A DNA stretch of 64,000 bases from assembly GCF_963678635.1 (NCBI RefSeq), contig NC_087071.1, positions 31,176,141 through 31,240,140 of the forward strand. The letters are read 5' to 3'. How positions within the stretch are numbered: position 1 is the stretch's first letter; the number at the start of each line of letters is the position of its first letter. The notes below the pieces were generated by a model, which had not been told where the DNA came from, did not search any database, and saw only the letters and a program-made list of their open reading frames with translations. A program made the position numbers and the translations under genes. Below, piece after piece: positions 12,187 to 24,561 of the stretch. Source of the DNA: Symsagittifera roscoffensis (lineage: Eukaryota; Xenacoelomorpha; Acoela; Convolutidae).

Positions 12187-12312
12187 ATGATGGAAACCTA
12201 TTCTGACAAAGACTCAACCATGGATCAGGAATTTGCGAACTGTCATGAGGTGTATGACATAGGAACGTGCAAAAAGATGAAGGTGTGTGTCACATTAAAA
12301 AGTACAATGTGA
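12187..12312 (+). pseudogene. Short conserved reading frame in the 4.8 kb unit, copy 1
   Basis: A frame of 41 codons starting MMETYSDKDSTMDQE is shared with copy 2 (16977-17117, 46 codons), with mostly amino-acid-level similarity and an in-frame length change. In the next frame downstream both copies also encode VNKPPYLQIRLF and AKENEVLHQV. The conservation suggests real coding origin, now broken by a frameshift. Function unknown. Confidence 0.35.
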
Positions 12313-12420
12313 ACAAGCCACCCTATCTTCAGATTCGACTCTTCTTTGCAAAGGAGAACGAAGTTTTGCACCAAGTTGCCTATGCTATGTTAAGTATACT
12401 TTAAACGAATTCAAAAAAAA

Positions 12421-12449
12421 AACGTCCAAGTCTTGGGAGACTTGACGTT
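12421..12449. repeat. Short hairpin
   Basis: AACGTCCAAGTCT and AGACTTGACGTT flank TGGG and pair with one unpaired C, giving a 12 bp stem. Copy 2 of the 4.8 kb unit has only a decayed form near 17205. It may be a terminator-like or chance structure. Confidence 0.5.
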
Positions 12450-12892
12450 TGTTAACAACTGCATTGTTCAAAAATTTTGTTGAGTGATGTTATTGTAGTC
12501 AAGTAACTCAAAAATTCAGCTTCTTGCTTCATTTTTCTAAAAAATTTTTGAGTTGAGCAGTAATAGTTGGAACATGATTTCCCAGAAAGCCCAGAAATTT
12601 TTGCTTACAATTTTGGAATCTCAAAAACTAACAAGATTGAAATTTTTAGATAAAGAAAAAAATTTCTCAAATTGAGTGGACTTTGCATAACGGACACACA
12701 AAATTATTAAGTTATTGTTCAGATCTTATAGAGTATCATAGTAGTGAAAACAATCAGAAACTTCAGTGAGAAAAATAGAAGTATGATAAACTGGTTGACT
12801 TTATCCCCTAGTTTTTGTGTTACGTAAAAATATTCGAAAAAACCTGTATCATTATTGACGAATGCACTGTAGAAATTGAACGTTCAGAAAGT

Positions 12893-13346
12893 TTTCTTTA
12901 GTGATAATTCTTGGAGTGGTGTACCAACACAATTTTCTATCAGGAGTTTTCCTGCAATGTTTCCATTTTTTTTGTTGTAAATGTGACTGGTTTTTTAGGT
13001 TTCAGGGTAAAAATGAAAAAGTGTTAAATTATTTTACATCCATTTTTTGTTTTTATATGGATTTGGATTTGATCGTTTTCTGTCAGGGTGAACTGATCAA
13101 ACAGCATGGCTTCAATAAATTACCTTTCGTGAATTTTGATCAGATACATCCTGCTAGAAAACGAATAAATCAAAATCCATATAAAACATGGAGGGGATGT
13201 AAAATAATTTAACACTTTTTCTTTTTTATCCTGAAATATAATAAACCAGTCACATTTACAACAAGAAAAACGGAAACATTGCTGGTAAACTCCTGCCAGA
13301 AAATCGTGTTGATACACCACTCCAAGAGTTATCACTAAAGAATAGT
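12893..13346. repeat. Large inverted repeat, two arms of about 210 bp
   Basis: The left arm (12893-13107) and right arm (13138-13346) are reverse complements at roughly 85-90%. Examples are GGAGTGGTGTACCAACAC pairing with GTGTTGATACACCACTCC, and TTGTTGTAAATGTGACTGG pairing with CCAGTCACATTTACAACAA. The spacer is only about 30 bp. A transcript would fold into a long hairpin. The plus and minus ORFs here (12901-13212 and 13120-13479) mirror each other because of the inversion and are not evidence of genes. Confidence 0.9.
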
Positions 13347-14269
13347 ACACAGTTCGGCGTAATTCACTACGAAATTCATCTTGACATGAAACTTGACTAC
13401 ACTTTAAGTAGAATTTTTCAAGAAACTTCACTCTCCGAAATAGAAACATTACACAACTTATGAGAACTAAATCGAACAAAAAGTTACAATATCTGGCTTT
13501 AGCCGTCTAAAAAACGCGATGCAGGATACCTACTACCCGGAAATTGCTCAAATTCTATTGATTGCGAAGAAATCATCCTTTGGTTTTACACATGTAGTAA
13601 AATTTTCTCTTCACTATAATTATTTGAAGACAGAACTTGATAAAAAAGATAGCAAACTAAAGTGTATTTCGTAGACACACTATTACAAGAAACATCGTTT
13701 TTTTTTCATAAAACTGTCCCATGTATAGCCACAATGTCGTACAACTTAATCCAAACGAAGATAAATGCTACTTTTTACACCATACCCCATTATAATGCCA
13801 ATTTATAGAAAATTTCAACCAAAAGCGTCAGAGCTATAGCCCGTAGTCCTGATATAGACCTACATTCTGTAGGCGCATACTCAACTCGGCTATACAACAA
13901 CACATCGGTACACAACAATTCAACAACTACTTGCTAAATCAGACAAAATCTAAGAACAAAAAACTGAATAAAATCTCCAAAAACTTGCTGAATAAGACGG
14001 TTTCTCCGATATTTGAAGACAAAATATAGTGGATATTTTGAAGACATTAAAAATTGCAATTATCTAAATGGAGAAAATTACCGCCCCTAAGACATTTCAC
14101 CAATTAATTTCTTCACCTTTTCAAACATAAATTTGACTCCTAGCTTTTCTGGGATGGCCACACTACATATTAGAATGTTTAACTATCTTTCACACAATGT
14201 TTATGTTTTATAGGATTTCGGTTCTCACTACGTAGAGGAACCTGTAACACATGCACAATACTCACCCAA

Positions 14270-15195
14270 GTCAACAGACATGCCAGCCTAGCAAAAATAT
14301 TATTCGAGTCTTAGAATTTTCAGATCACATTTACACATGTTCACAGCACAGTTACATTTGCAGCATCACAATTACATAAGTTATCAAATCATCATCCCTT
14401 ACAAATAACACCAAAAAACTATAAATATACACTCTCTGTAGCACAACGCGTGTATCAAAATAGCGATATAAAACTAAGCTCCAGATCACATATTGCATTT
14501 CAGTCACAAAACAGTGATGAAACATTTGAACAAATCATAGAACAACCAAGCACATTAATTTTTCGTTCTAAGAACAATCATCCTTTTAGCCCAAGATGAG
14601 CTGAAAAATTTGATTCCTCAATCATTCTCTTTTCTACTCGTTCAATTTCCACCGACAACAATATCTTGTATTCATCTTTGTGCTCAACTCTTCTCCCCTT
14701 CCTATTTTTAGCCCCACTTTTTCATTTAACTCACCACACATGAACTCTGACGACTCAATCCGAACTGTATTTGACATTAACTCCAATTCAAATAACCCCA
14801 CAGTTTACCCATCCGATGAATTTTTGGATTCCGAGCCAATTCCACTAAATTTTTACAACCATCTTTTCAAGAAATAACTTCTGTTAGAAATTCCACTTCC
14901 AACTCTTCCCAAACTGACGCTACCCCCATTCTTTTTTCTCTTTCCAGTAATACACCGGATGTTCCTAGCCCATTACTCATTACCAGCTTGAGCACGATCT
15001 TGACAAATTCAAAATAATCAATAGCATTTCCACAACTCTGACAATCTACTTACGATTCACCAATTAGCTCACTCTAATTCAACCTCTGAGTCATTTCCAT
15101 CATCTACCCGCAAGGCCCCCACCCGTGCAGAACATAACCTTATGGAGCGAAAAAGACTAAAACACCTCAACTCAATATTCAGTTAATCGCCCAAC
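14270..15195 (+). pseudogene. Decayed plus-strand coding sequence of an unrecognised element, copy 1
   Basis: A plus frame is open for about 95 codons at roughly 14319-14597 (with YTLSVAQRVYQNSDIKLSS and DETFEQIIEQPSTLIF inside) and stops at TGA. After a frame change comes MNSDDSIRTVFDINSN (14740), ending at 14877. A Ser/Thr/Pro-rich piece (about 14876-15010) and a short TRKAPTRAEHNLMERKRLK segment (about 15100-15160) follow in other frames. Copy 2 has the same segments at 19640-20190 with extra stops. Low-complexity Ser/Asn/Pro composition would fit a Gag-like N-terminus, but no family is recognised. Confidence 0.4.
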
Positions 15196-16976
15196 CTCCT
15201 CTCGAACCTTTCAGCTGCGCGACAGCCCTTTGATTTTTAATTTAATTGGCTGTTGTCTTGTGCTTTGTAATTTAAATGTTTGCATCTAGTAATTTATTTT
15301 AAGAGAAATAGGATTAGGAAAACAAAAAAAAAGAAAAGAGGTCATAGAAAAGATTGTAAAAAAAATTTGCACAAGATTTTAAAAACTGTATTGGTTTTGT
15401 AATTTTCACAACAATTTTTTCCAAAGATGGTTAAAAATTAAAACAGTTTTTTTTTATCTTCATAAAACTTCAACATTATTTTGTGCACAAATGATGGAAG
15501 AACTCAATACAATTTTTGGATACATGATAAAAAGTTCTTAACAATGCTTGCATGTTGCAGTATTGCCCACAAAATTTTTAGCACACATGTTAAAAATTCG
15601 GCATTTAAAAAAATATATTGATTTCTTTCGAAAAAAACATTAAGAATAATTAAAGTTTATGAGATTCTTTGTTCCAAGTGTTTTGCATTTGTCTTGATTA
15701 GAAATATTAGGAAAAAATTGTTTTACGATAGTGAAAAGCACTCGAAGTCATCAATATTGAAATTTTCCGAGCAATATTTTATTAAGTACTTCACAAAACT
15801 TTTTGTTTTCCGCATATGCATAAGAAAAAAAACGTAATTTTCGAAAACAAATTTTAAAAACAACAAAATAAGCTTGCATAAGCTTTATAATTTTTGCATC
15901 TTCTTAAAAAATTCTGAGTTCATTTTTGCAAACTTGTTCAGAACTATTTGAACTCATCCGTTGAAAAAAAAACCGTTGGCAAGATTTTTATAAACAATAA
16001 TCAATTATAAATACAACATTTGTAAATACTCAGATGAAGTCTTTCGAACATTTTCGCAGCAGGTGTTTCTTAGCAAAACTTAGATAATTTTTCTGGTAGT
16101 CTGCATTTTGAGTTGTGTTCGACTGCTCGTTTCAATTGATTGAAAAATTCATCTCCTGATGCAAAAAAATTGGACTATTAATTTGTATTAGTGCAAAGTA
16201 TAAATACAACCAATATTTTGGTAATTGAAACGATATTTATCTAATCGTTGCAAAACTAAATCGACAGATGATCCAATTGTTGCTAAGTGAATCTTGAAAT
16301 TGTCCAATGAGCAAAATGATGAGTGGTTAGATACACAGTATTCTTGAGTAACAATGAAATTTTCATAAAGTTTTTTTGAAGCAGAGATAAAAAGAAATTT
16401 TGAAAAATATTCCGATTAAAAAGCGGGGATTGTTTGACACATAGCAGATGCCATCACCGATGATTGATTTTTATCTACAATAAATTGCTTATATAGTAGT
16501 TCTAGGACTTAGGTAAGGACCATTTTTGGATCATCACATACTCACTATACCATAAAAGGTAAGAATAACTTGTTTGAAACGTATTGTGAGTCAACTATAC
16601 ATCTCTGTGAATCTCTGCCTGCGAGTTTCCAAAAACCATTATTTTCGAATTTTTACTACTGATCAGTTGGCTCTGCTCTCAAAATAATGGTCAAAACAAA
16701 TATCCGTCCCAACAATATTGAATTTGTTAATATTCTAAAAAAATGGAGACTTTTTTGGTACCAAAAACACTACAACGGAAAAATTAATTTTGAATTGTGC
16801 TTGCAATTGCTACATAAAATTGAATGAAAAATGAAAATGAATCAGGAAATTCAAAAAATCACAACAAGTCTATCTTGTAGAAAAAGAAGGAGAAAGGATA
16901 TCAGCAACACGGAGCACTATCATTTACTATGATGAAAACCTCGGACTCGTTCCTTTAGTGATGAATGCTTTCGACT

Positions 16977-17117
16977 ATGATGGAAACCTATTCTGACAAA
17001 GACTCAACCATGGATCAGGAACTTGTCAACTGTCATAAGGTGTATGACAATAGGAACATACAATTATACAAAAAGATGGATGTGTGCGTGCGTTCACAAC
17101 AAAGAAGTACAATGTGA
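16977..17117 (+). pseudogene. Short conserved reading frame in the 4.8 kb unit, copy 2
   Basis: Counterpart of 12187-12312, 46 codons, starting MMETYSDKDSTMDQE and diverging after NCHKVYD. As in copy 1 the reading continues in another frame with VNKPPYLQIRLF. Function unknown. Confidence 0.35.
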
Positions 17118-18289
17118 ACAAGCCACCCTATCTTCAGATTCGACTCTTCCTTGCAAAGGAGAACGAAGTTTTGCACCAAGTTGATTATGTCAAGTATACT
17201 TGGAAACCTTGGAAGACTTCACGTTTGTTAAGAACTGCATTGTTCAATAATTTTGTTGAGTGATGTTATTGTAGTCAGGTAACTCAAAAATTCAACTTCT
17301 TGCTTCATTTTTCTAATACTTTTTTTAGCTGAGCAGTAATAGTTGGAACATGATTTCCCGGAAATCCCAGAAATTTCTGCTTACAATTTTGGAATCTCAA
17401 AAATTAACAAGATTGCAATCTTTAGATACAGAAACAAAAGTTCTCAAATTGAGTGGACTTTGCATAACGAACACACAAAATTATTAAGTTATTGTTCAGA
17501 TCTTATATAGTATCGCAGTAAAGAAAACAATCAAAAATTTCAGTGAGAAAAGTAAAAGTATGATAAACTGGTTGATTTTATCCCCTATTTTTTTGTTATG
17601 TAAAAACATTCGAAGAAACCTGTATCATTATTAACGAATGCACTGTAGAAATTGAACGTTCAGAAAGTCAATGAAATTCTCAGAAAATTTGATTTTATAA
17701 AGCATGATTTTCATCAAAAAAACTACTGTTTTAGTAGCTTTTTTGTTTTGGAACCGAACACAAATTTGAAAGAAATGGACCAAAATTTCCTTTTGGTGGC
17801 ATAATTGGATACGGATATTCCCAATAGATTATTTCTTTGCGAAGTCCAAAATTTTCAGACTCATGCAATATACTTGATGCAGCTGGATCTGTGAAGTCTA
17901 ATACGCATGAGGGACTTGTTTTTTGTTTTGTGTTACTTAGACTTCCTAGTTTTTGTTTTCTTGGTCACGTGACTGGGTTGCTTTTCTGTTTGTAAATAAA
18001 AACTTTTACTTCAACAATATATGCATTGTTCGATTGTTAGTCGTCCTAATTGATATGTTCAGCGAAATTACCTAACATCATGAATCTGTTTCTCTTTGAT
18101 ATTGACTGTTTGGAAAACAAAAATCTGCAACATTAGGAATATATAAAATGGACAAACTGTGGGATACACATTTCTTCCTCTCAAAATGTTCAAACCAACA
18201 TCTCAATTTGCTTGGTGCACGAAGCATCTTTATGGTATCAATTGATAACAAAAAAGTGGTTTTGGATCTTTACATGTTAATTCTGTTTC

Positions 18290-18605
18290 AGGATAAGTTT
18301 AAAAACGCATTGAATTGTTTTCTATCCCTTCTTTGTTTTTATATGGATTTGGGTTTGATCGTTTTCTATCAGGGCGTAACTGATCAAACAGCTTGGAGTC
18401 GATAATTCACCTTTCGTGAATTTTGCTCAGTTACATCCTGCTAGAAAACGATCACATCCAATTCCATAAAAAAATAGAAAGGATGTAAAATAAATTAACA
18501 CTTTTTTTATTTTTATCCAAAAACCTAATCAACCAGACACATTTACAACAAGAAAAATGGAAACATTGCAGGAAAACTCCTGCCAGAAAATCGTGTTGGT
18601 ACACC
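18290..18605. repeat. Truncated inverted repeat of copy 2
   Basis: Only the inner 100 bp of the left arm remains (about 18290-18390, ending in TGATCGTTTTCTATCAGGG-like text with GAACTGATCAAACAGC next). The right arm (18440-18610) is kept and still carries ACACCACTCC. The outer left arm is replaced by the extra segment that starts near 17670. Confidence 0.65.
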
Positions 18606-20204
18606 ACTCCAAAAATTATCACAAAAGAATAATACATATTTTGGCGCAATTCATTACGAAATTCATCTTGGCAGGAAACTTGACTACACTTTAAGTAGAA
18701 TTTTTCAAGAAACGTCACTCTCCGAACTAGAAACATTACACAACTTATGAGAACTAAATCGAACGAAAATTTACAAAATCTGGCTTTAGCCGTCTAAAAA
18801 ACGCGATGCAGGATACCTAATACCAGGAAATTGATCAAATTTTATTGATTACAAAGGAAACCTCCTTTCGTATTACACATGTACTAAAAGTTTCTCTTCG
18901 CTATAATTATTTGAAGACAGAACTTGATAAAAATGATACCAAACTAAAGAAACTTTATCAAATTAAAGTGTATTTCGTAGACACACTATTACGAGAAACA
19001 TCGTTTTTTTTTCATACAACCGTCCCATGTATAGCCACAATGTCGTACAACTTAATCCAAACGAAGATAGATGCTACTTTTTTACACCATATCCCACCTT
19101 AAAGCCACTTTACAGAAATTTTCAACCAAAAGCGCCAAAGCTATAGCCCGTAGTCCTAATACAGACTTACATTCTGTAGTCGCATACTCAACTCGGCTAT
19201 AAAACAACACATCGGTACCAAAACAATTCAAAGACTACTTGCAAAATCGGCCACCATCTAAGTATAACAATTTGAAAAAAATCTCCGAAAACTTGCTGAA
19301 TAAGACGGTTTCTCCGATATTTAAAGACAAAATTAGAGTGATTATTTTAATGACATTAAAAAATGCAATTACCTAAATGGAGAAAAGTACCGACTCTAAG
19401 ACATTTCACCAATTATTTTCTTCACTTTTTCAAACACACTACTACATTTGGGATGGCCACACTACATAAAAGATTGATTGACTATCTTTCACGCAATGTT
19501 TATCTTTTATAAGATTTCGGTTCCCACTACGTAGAGGAACCTGTAACACATGCCACATGCTCAATACTCACCCAAGTCAACAGACAAGCCAGCGTAGCAA
19601 AAATATTACTCGAGTCTTAGAATTTTCACATCACATTTACACATGTTCACAGCACATTTACATTTGCAGCATCACATTTACATAAGTTATCAAATCATCA
19701 CCCCTTACAAATAACACCAAAAAACTATAAATATACACTCTCTGTAGCATAACGCGTGAATTAAAATAACAATATAAAACTAAGCTCCAGATCACATTTT
19801 GCATTTCAGTCACAAATCAGTGATGAAACATTTGAACAAATCATAGAACAACCACACACTTTAAACTTTCGTTCTTAGAACAATCATCTTTTTAGCCCAC
19901 GATGAGCCAAGAGATTTGATCATTCAATCGTTCTCGTTCCTATTCGTTCAATTTCCACCGACAACAATCTCTTGGATTCATCCTTGTGCCCAACCCTTCT
20001 CCCCTTCATATTTTTAGCCCCAGTTTTCATTTAACCCACCACACATGAACTCTGACGACTCAATTCGAACTGTATTTGACATTAACTCCAATTCAAATAA
20101 CCCACAGTTGACCCACCCGATGAATTTTTGGATTCCGAGCCAATTCCACAAAATTTTCACAACCATTTTTTCTCATATCCTCTTTTTTTTTCTCTTTCCA
20201 GTTA

Positions 20205-20360
20205 TGCATCGGAATTTTATGAGCAAAAGTACGAGCATTGTTCTGTATGAGTGATAGTGAGGTCCTTCTCTTAAATTCTAAAACTGTTTAGAATCGAGTT
20301 TTCCAACCGTCACGCATCGTTTAATCATCAAAAACAAACACGGTGGCAGCAACAGACACA
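20205..20360. repeat. Dispersed repeat shared with 26256-26400
   Basis: About 150 bp starting AATTTTATGAGC and containing GTACGAGC, TTGTTCTGTATGAGTGA, TTCTAAAACTGTTTAG and GCAACAGAC matches 26256-26400 in the same order and orientation. It begins where similarity of the 4.8 kb unit ends. Confidence 0.75.
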
Positions 20361-20478
20361 TATTAATCAATTCCAGTTACCCATCATCATATTTTCCTAA
20401 CTTCACTTATTGCTTAAAAACATTTGGGCTTCACGGAATCTGCCGCAACTATGAGCCCGTTAGACAAATGTAGATCTT

Positions 20479-21690
20479 TTGCCCCTCACTAACAATTCCC
20501 CACTTGAATTTTACCGCCTCATTATTATCACGCATGAAAACAGTCAACCAGTTGAAGTTGCGCTTTTAGAAACATCCATAACCCTAATTTCAATCACAAA
20601 TCGTTTTATCTTAAGCAAAACTCTAACCACGAGTTTTCCGCCACATCTGAAGAAGTATTCGCACTCGGACATATTTGGCTGCTTTTACGAAATCAATGTA
20701 TAATTTGAATGCTATTTAAGCTATTAATACACTCATCCACAATGAAGAGTAACTTCCCCTTACGGAGTTTTTTTGGAAATCCGACCCTCAGTAGGTATGA
20801 AAATTATAAATCTTACTAAATTATTAGCAATACTGTAAATGGCCAATTTGAAGTATTTATTTAATATCAAGGCTGTAAACCTAGCAATAAATTCATAGCA
20901 ACGCTGTAAATTGACAAATTGAAGTACTAAATTAATAATGAGTGAGAAATGAAAAACACTAACCATTTAATGCGTGCTCAATTTGAAATTTTTCAATTGT
21001 ATTGTTCGACTCGCTCAAACTTCTCGCACTACTTCCGCACAATTCAAAATAAATCACCAGTGTAAAATTGTTTTATAAACAATTTTCTTGTTTGACAAAG
21101 TCACTGATTGCATCTCTAACTTGTTTTCACGAATTTAGAGATTCATAAATATTTAAACATGTAAAAAGTTTCTCAGAGCATAGAAACGAGCAGCAAAAGG
21201 GAGATGAAAACTCAACAAAGTTTCGACTCTGGAATGGCAAATCTAATACTGCAGTCACAAACCTCACATGATATAAGGTATGTAGCCAATAGCGCAGCAA
21301 AGCAACCCATTGAACAAGAACAATGGCCAATTCGTTATTGAACTCAGAAATGCGAATCCTAGTCACTTGGCGCTTCACTCAGTGAAATCAAACCTTATCT
21401 CGCTCTTCGATGGATAGCTGTGAATACACGTAGTCGCGGTCTACTTAACGATGTCGACACGCCCCTATATCAATGCCGCCTTGGCACGATCATTCATCTC
21501 ATCTACGATACACTCAATCTCTTCCATCTTCACGAGTAACTGTTCACTCTACAAGACGTTTATTTCACATAACGAGCAACTGTTTCCCTTCTCTCTTCAC
21601 ACCTTTTAAAAATCTACTCAAAGACGAAACAAAGAAATTTTTCCATCCTTCACTCACAAGAAAACACTTAAAACTTTAAAACTCCCTAAA
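20479..21690 (+). other. Weak plus-strand coding-like fragments
   Basis: A 74-codon ORF at 20479-20703 and several short protein-like stretches around 21270-21560 (for example DTPLYQCRLGTIIHLIY in one frame and HDHSSHLRYTQSLPSSR in another) lie just upstream of LTR copy B. They have no recognisable domain and are interrupted. They may be the 3' coding remains of the element to which copy B belonged. Confidence 0.25.
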
Positions 21691-21697
21691 CCCTGGA

Positions 21698-22093
21698 TGG
21701 GTAGAACCGGTTCTAAACAAGTATATACACTTACGATTCATATTCACTCATATTCATGATAAGCTACCTCTGTTGAATGCTTAGAACTAACCACTCAAGA
21801 TCCATGACTAGAACTTACAAAAAAATTGAAACTATTTATAGTTTCAGCCAGAGAAGAATAACTTTAACTTAGCTAACTGTTGCTCTTTCTAAGTTCTCCT
21901 TCTCGATTTTAAATCTCGCAACAATACCAGTATACACCTGATTTTTTGAGACTATAAGATATGAGAGTAAGATTAGGGTTGCTAATAGACTAAAAAATTG
22001 CACAAACCCATCGAAAAAAAATAGCGTGAAGATTAGACGGTATACCGTATCCGAAATTTGCTCTACCAGAAAACCAACCCGGACCTAACCTCA
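21698..22093 (+). mobile_element. LTR-like repeat, copy B
   Basis: Matches 5079-5445 along its length in the same orientation, beginning near TGGGTAGAACC and ending CTAACCTCA. No primer-binding-like sequence follows, so it would be a solo LTR or a 3' LTR. The internal palindrome TGAAACTATTTATAGTTTCA lies at 21827-21846. Confidence 0.55.
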
Positions 22094-22519
22094 ATTGTGT
22101 ATTCTTAAATAAAGTAAATGTCGCCATATGAAAGATGTAAGATGGCCCAGATTATTCGGGAAAAAATGAGAAGAAAACACAGGGAGGTTAGAAACAAAGA
22201 CCAGACAGAAAATTACGAAACCGCAGAAGAGAAAAAATTTCAGAAGTGAAATAGAATTTAGTTGTAAGAGAGGAGACGAAGCAAACAGAAAAGTCAGATC
22301 CGAATTGTTTCCAGTTCATGGATTTGAAGGCAAAATTGTGTTTTCCCAAAAACAACCGCTGGTAGATTCTTGCCTTTTTCGATTGGGGGAATATATGCCC
22401 TTCTTGGAAACGTATTCATCAAATTAGCCCTTTTTGTGCTTCACAAGTATATGTTATTAGGCTGGAAACAAAAAGATCACTGCTGTTAACAATTTTTTTT
22501 CGAGATCACTGTCGGACCT

Positions 22520-23175
22520 AACGAGTTCAAGTTGTATCGGAGAAATTTCAGAGCCGGGTTCGATTAGAGTCGTTTTCAAAACAATGGATGGTAACATTCA
22601 ACAGAGATCTTTTCCGAAACACTGGCACCACTTATAGATACAACACTTATACGACCATCATCAGTGAAAAAAAGAAGACAAAATTGAGTATAAAATGTGT
22701 AAGACAATTCTAACAAGGGCCAATTGAAAGTATGTTTGGCAAAAGATGTCGTCCCTTACATTATTTTAAGATTTTATATTGCAAAAAAAATCATATTGAA
22801 GAAACCAGCTTTAAAACATTTAGAAAAAGCAGTTCGCCAGCATTTAATCTCAACAAAATAGCAGAAATTTTTTGGGATAAAGAAAATTGATTGGAAGAGA
22901 AAAAAGCGACCTTGACATTTGTTCGTCCCTAAACAAAAAACTATCTACTAAAAAACCGCTTAAAAACAAAAAAATTGTTCAATGGACAGCGGCTCTTTTG
23001 TTTAATGATTTTTTGGTATACTCAACAAGCCAGTCTTTTTTTAAAACAAAAGGTGCTTAACGATTCGTCGTTGGAAATTTTACCTGTAGATGCGATTATA
23101 CGGGGTCTATACGATTCTACTCAAACACGATCAGCATATTTCGGAAGGTTGTTAGAACACTGGTTCATTGGGTAA
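22520..23175 (+). other. Possible decayed coding segment
   Basis: Plus-strand frames show short protein-like stretches (SMFGKRCRPLHYFKILYC near 22735; then a 66-codon ORF at 22975-23175 with ILPVDAIIRGLYDSTQTRS). They are separated by stops and frame changes. No family is recognised; a decayed transposase is possible but not supported. Confidence 0.25.
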
Positions 23176-24561
23176 ATCAACTTTTACTTTTAATTCTAAA
23201 AAACGACATACACCGGGACAAGCAATGGATTTTACAGATATCTATTTCACATTACCCTCATTGAAAAATTTTTACCACCCTACCTTCTCGATGAGTATCG
23301 ATTTGTAGTGGCTATAGCTTTAAACAAAAAATTGAATACACAAAAAAGGAAGAAAATGAATGTAAATAACGAATGGAAAATCCATTAGATTTGTTTTTGT
23401 GAATTTAATGTCACTCTTCAGGACAAAAAAAAACCACAACGGGTAAGAAGACTAACGCTTAAGTACTTCAGTTGGTAAATATTGAATTCGCTTTTTGTGA
23501 ATTTTGATGTTGTATATTTTTTATGTATTCCGTGAAAACTTTTGAAAATTCGATATCTATGTCATCTGTTTGATTTAGATATCTGCCATGAAATGCATTT
23601 GGTGAACTGGTTTCTATTGTATAGATTACATATTGTTGTGTAATGTTACAAACTCCTTTTAGATAGTGGTCAAGGAGTTGTCTTTTGATTTTTACTTCTG
23701 GAAATTCCTTGGTACATGGACTATCTCCTTTTTCAAATAAAATTTGCGTCTACATTTTGACAAAATTGTACTTGTCCTCTATTTTTAGCTAGTGGGTTTA
23801 TTAAAAGTGGGAGAGTGGAACATTTTTCTTGGTTTTCTTCATTTCGAATCATTTTTGTGTTTTATGACTGTTAGAGTGTAATTTTCAATGTGTTTTATTG
23901 GTTGGTTCCAAATGTATAGACGGACTGTTTTGTGTTTGTGTATGACTTTTTTAATCTTCGCTTTCCTTTTATTGATGATGGTGATGTGGTTTCTGAGTCA
24001 GAAAAAAATAATTGATCGTCAATTTGATGGTTTTTGTTTATTGAGTCTTTTAAAATGTAGAATTCTTGTATTTCACTGTTTTCTGATTCTGAGACTGCGT
24101 TTCTTTGCTTTGAAAATTGTTTTCGAGTAATTTATTTTTGTTTGCTTATAATTTTCTTCCTAAGTACTTGTCGTTTTATTCTTATGTATCCTATTGATTG
24201 TCTGTGTGGTGTGATTACGAGGTCGTATCTTTCGTCGTTAATTATACAGTTATGAAATATAATTGTTTGTTTACTTCCTAAATTATCTCTGGACATAAGG
24301 TTTAGAATGATGGATGCAAGATTGGCATTAATAATTTCTAATGTCTTAAACTGTTAGTTCTTACGATTTTTTTTGTTTAGCTTAACTTGGGTCATGTATT
24401 GTAGGGTTGTAGAGAAAAGCATATATCGATTCGGGAGAATGATTTTCACTTTCTCGTGGCTAATTCTAAGCTAAGATAGACTGACCTAATTTTACTTAGG
24501 GGCAGTGATTTGTGATCAAGTGTTGAAGAATAGTAAATCGATCCACAAGATTCAAGTATAA
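23176..24561. other. No recognisable feature
   Basis: T-rich plus strand with short, hydrophobic, low-information ORFs (for example 23888-24130). No repeat match or RNA gene seen. Confidence 0.5.

Larger units (their letters stand above)
10430..14960 (+). mobile_element. 4.8 kb tandem unit, copy 1
   Basis: From CTGCGCGACAGCCCTTTGAT at 10430 this region is repeated at 15212-20190, offset about 4780 bp, at what looks like 90-95% identity with indels. Shared landmarks include CAGCAGGTGTTTCTTAGC (11270 and 16060), GATGATCCAATTGTTGC, AACTCTGACGACTCAATC (14743 and 20050) and AATTTTTGGATTCCGAGCC. Copy 1 keeps the full inverted repeat at 12893-13346, which copy 2 has lost in part. The unit is flanked on both sides by decayed coding sequence that ends in ARQPFD, so it may be the non-coding part (LTR plus leader, or inter-element spacer) of tandem retroelements. 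Element class is unproven. Confidence 0.75.
15212..20190 (+). mobile_element. 4.8 kb tandem unit, copy 2
   Basis: Homologous to 10430-14870 throughout. It differs by an extra segment of about 600 bp at 17670-18290 that replaces most of the left arm of the inverted repeat, by loss of a small part near 12400, and by many point changes. The similarity stops shortly after 20165, where the sequence switches to another dispersed repeat. The two copies are in direct orientation and nearly adjacent. Confidence 0.75.

Noticed and set aside
12901-13479. Two ORFs of about 100 codons on opposite strands with similar sequence
   Set aside because: They are the two arms of the inverted repeat translated in opposite directions.
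5079-22093. One 17 kb retrotransposon with both LTR copies as its ends
   Set aside because: The interval contains an opposite-strand polymerase relic and two unrelated tandem units, and the LTR copies are diverged. A single intact insertion is not supported.
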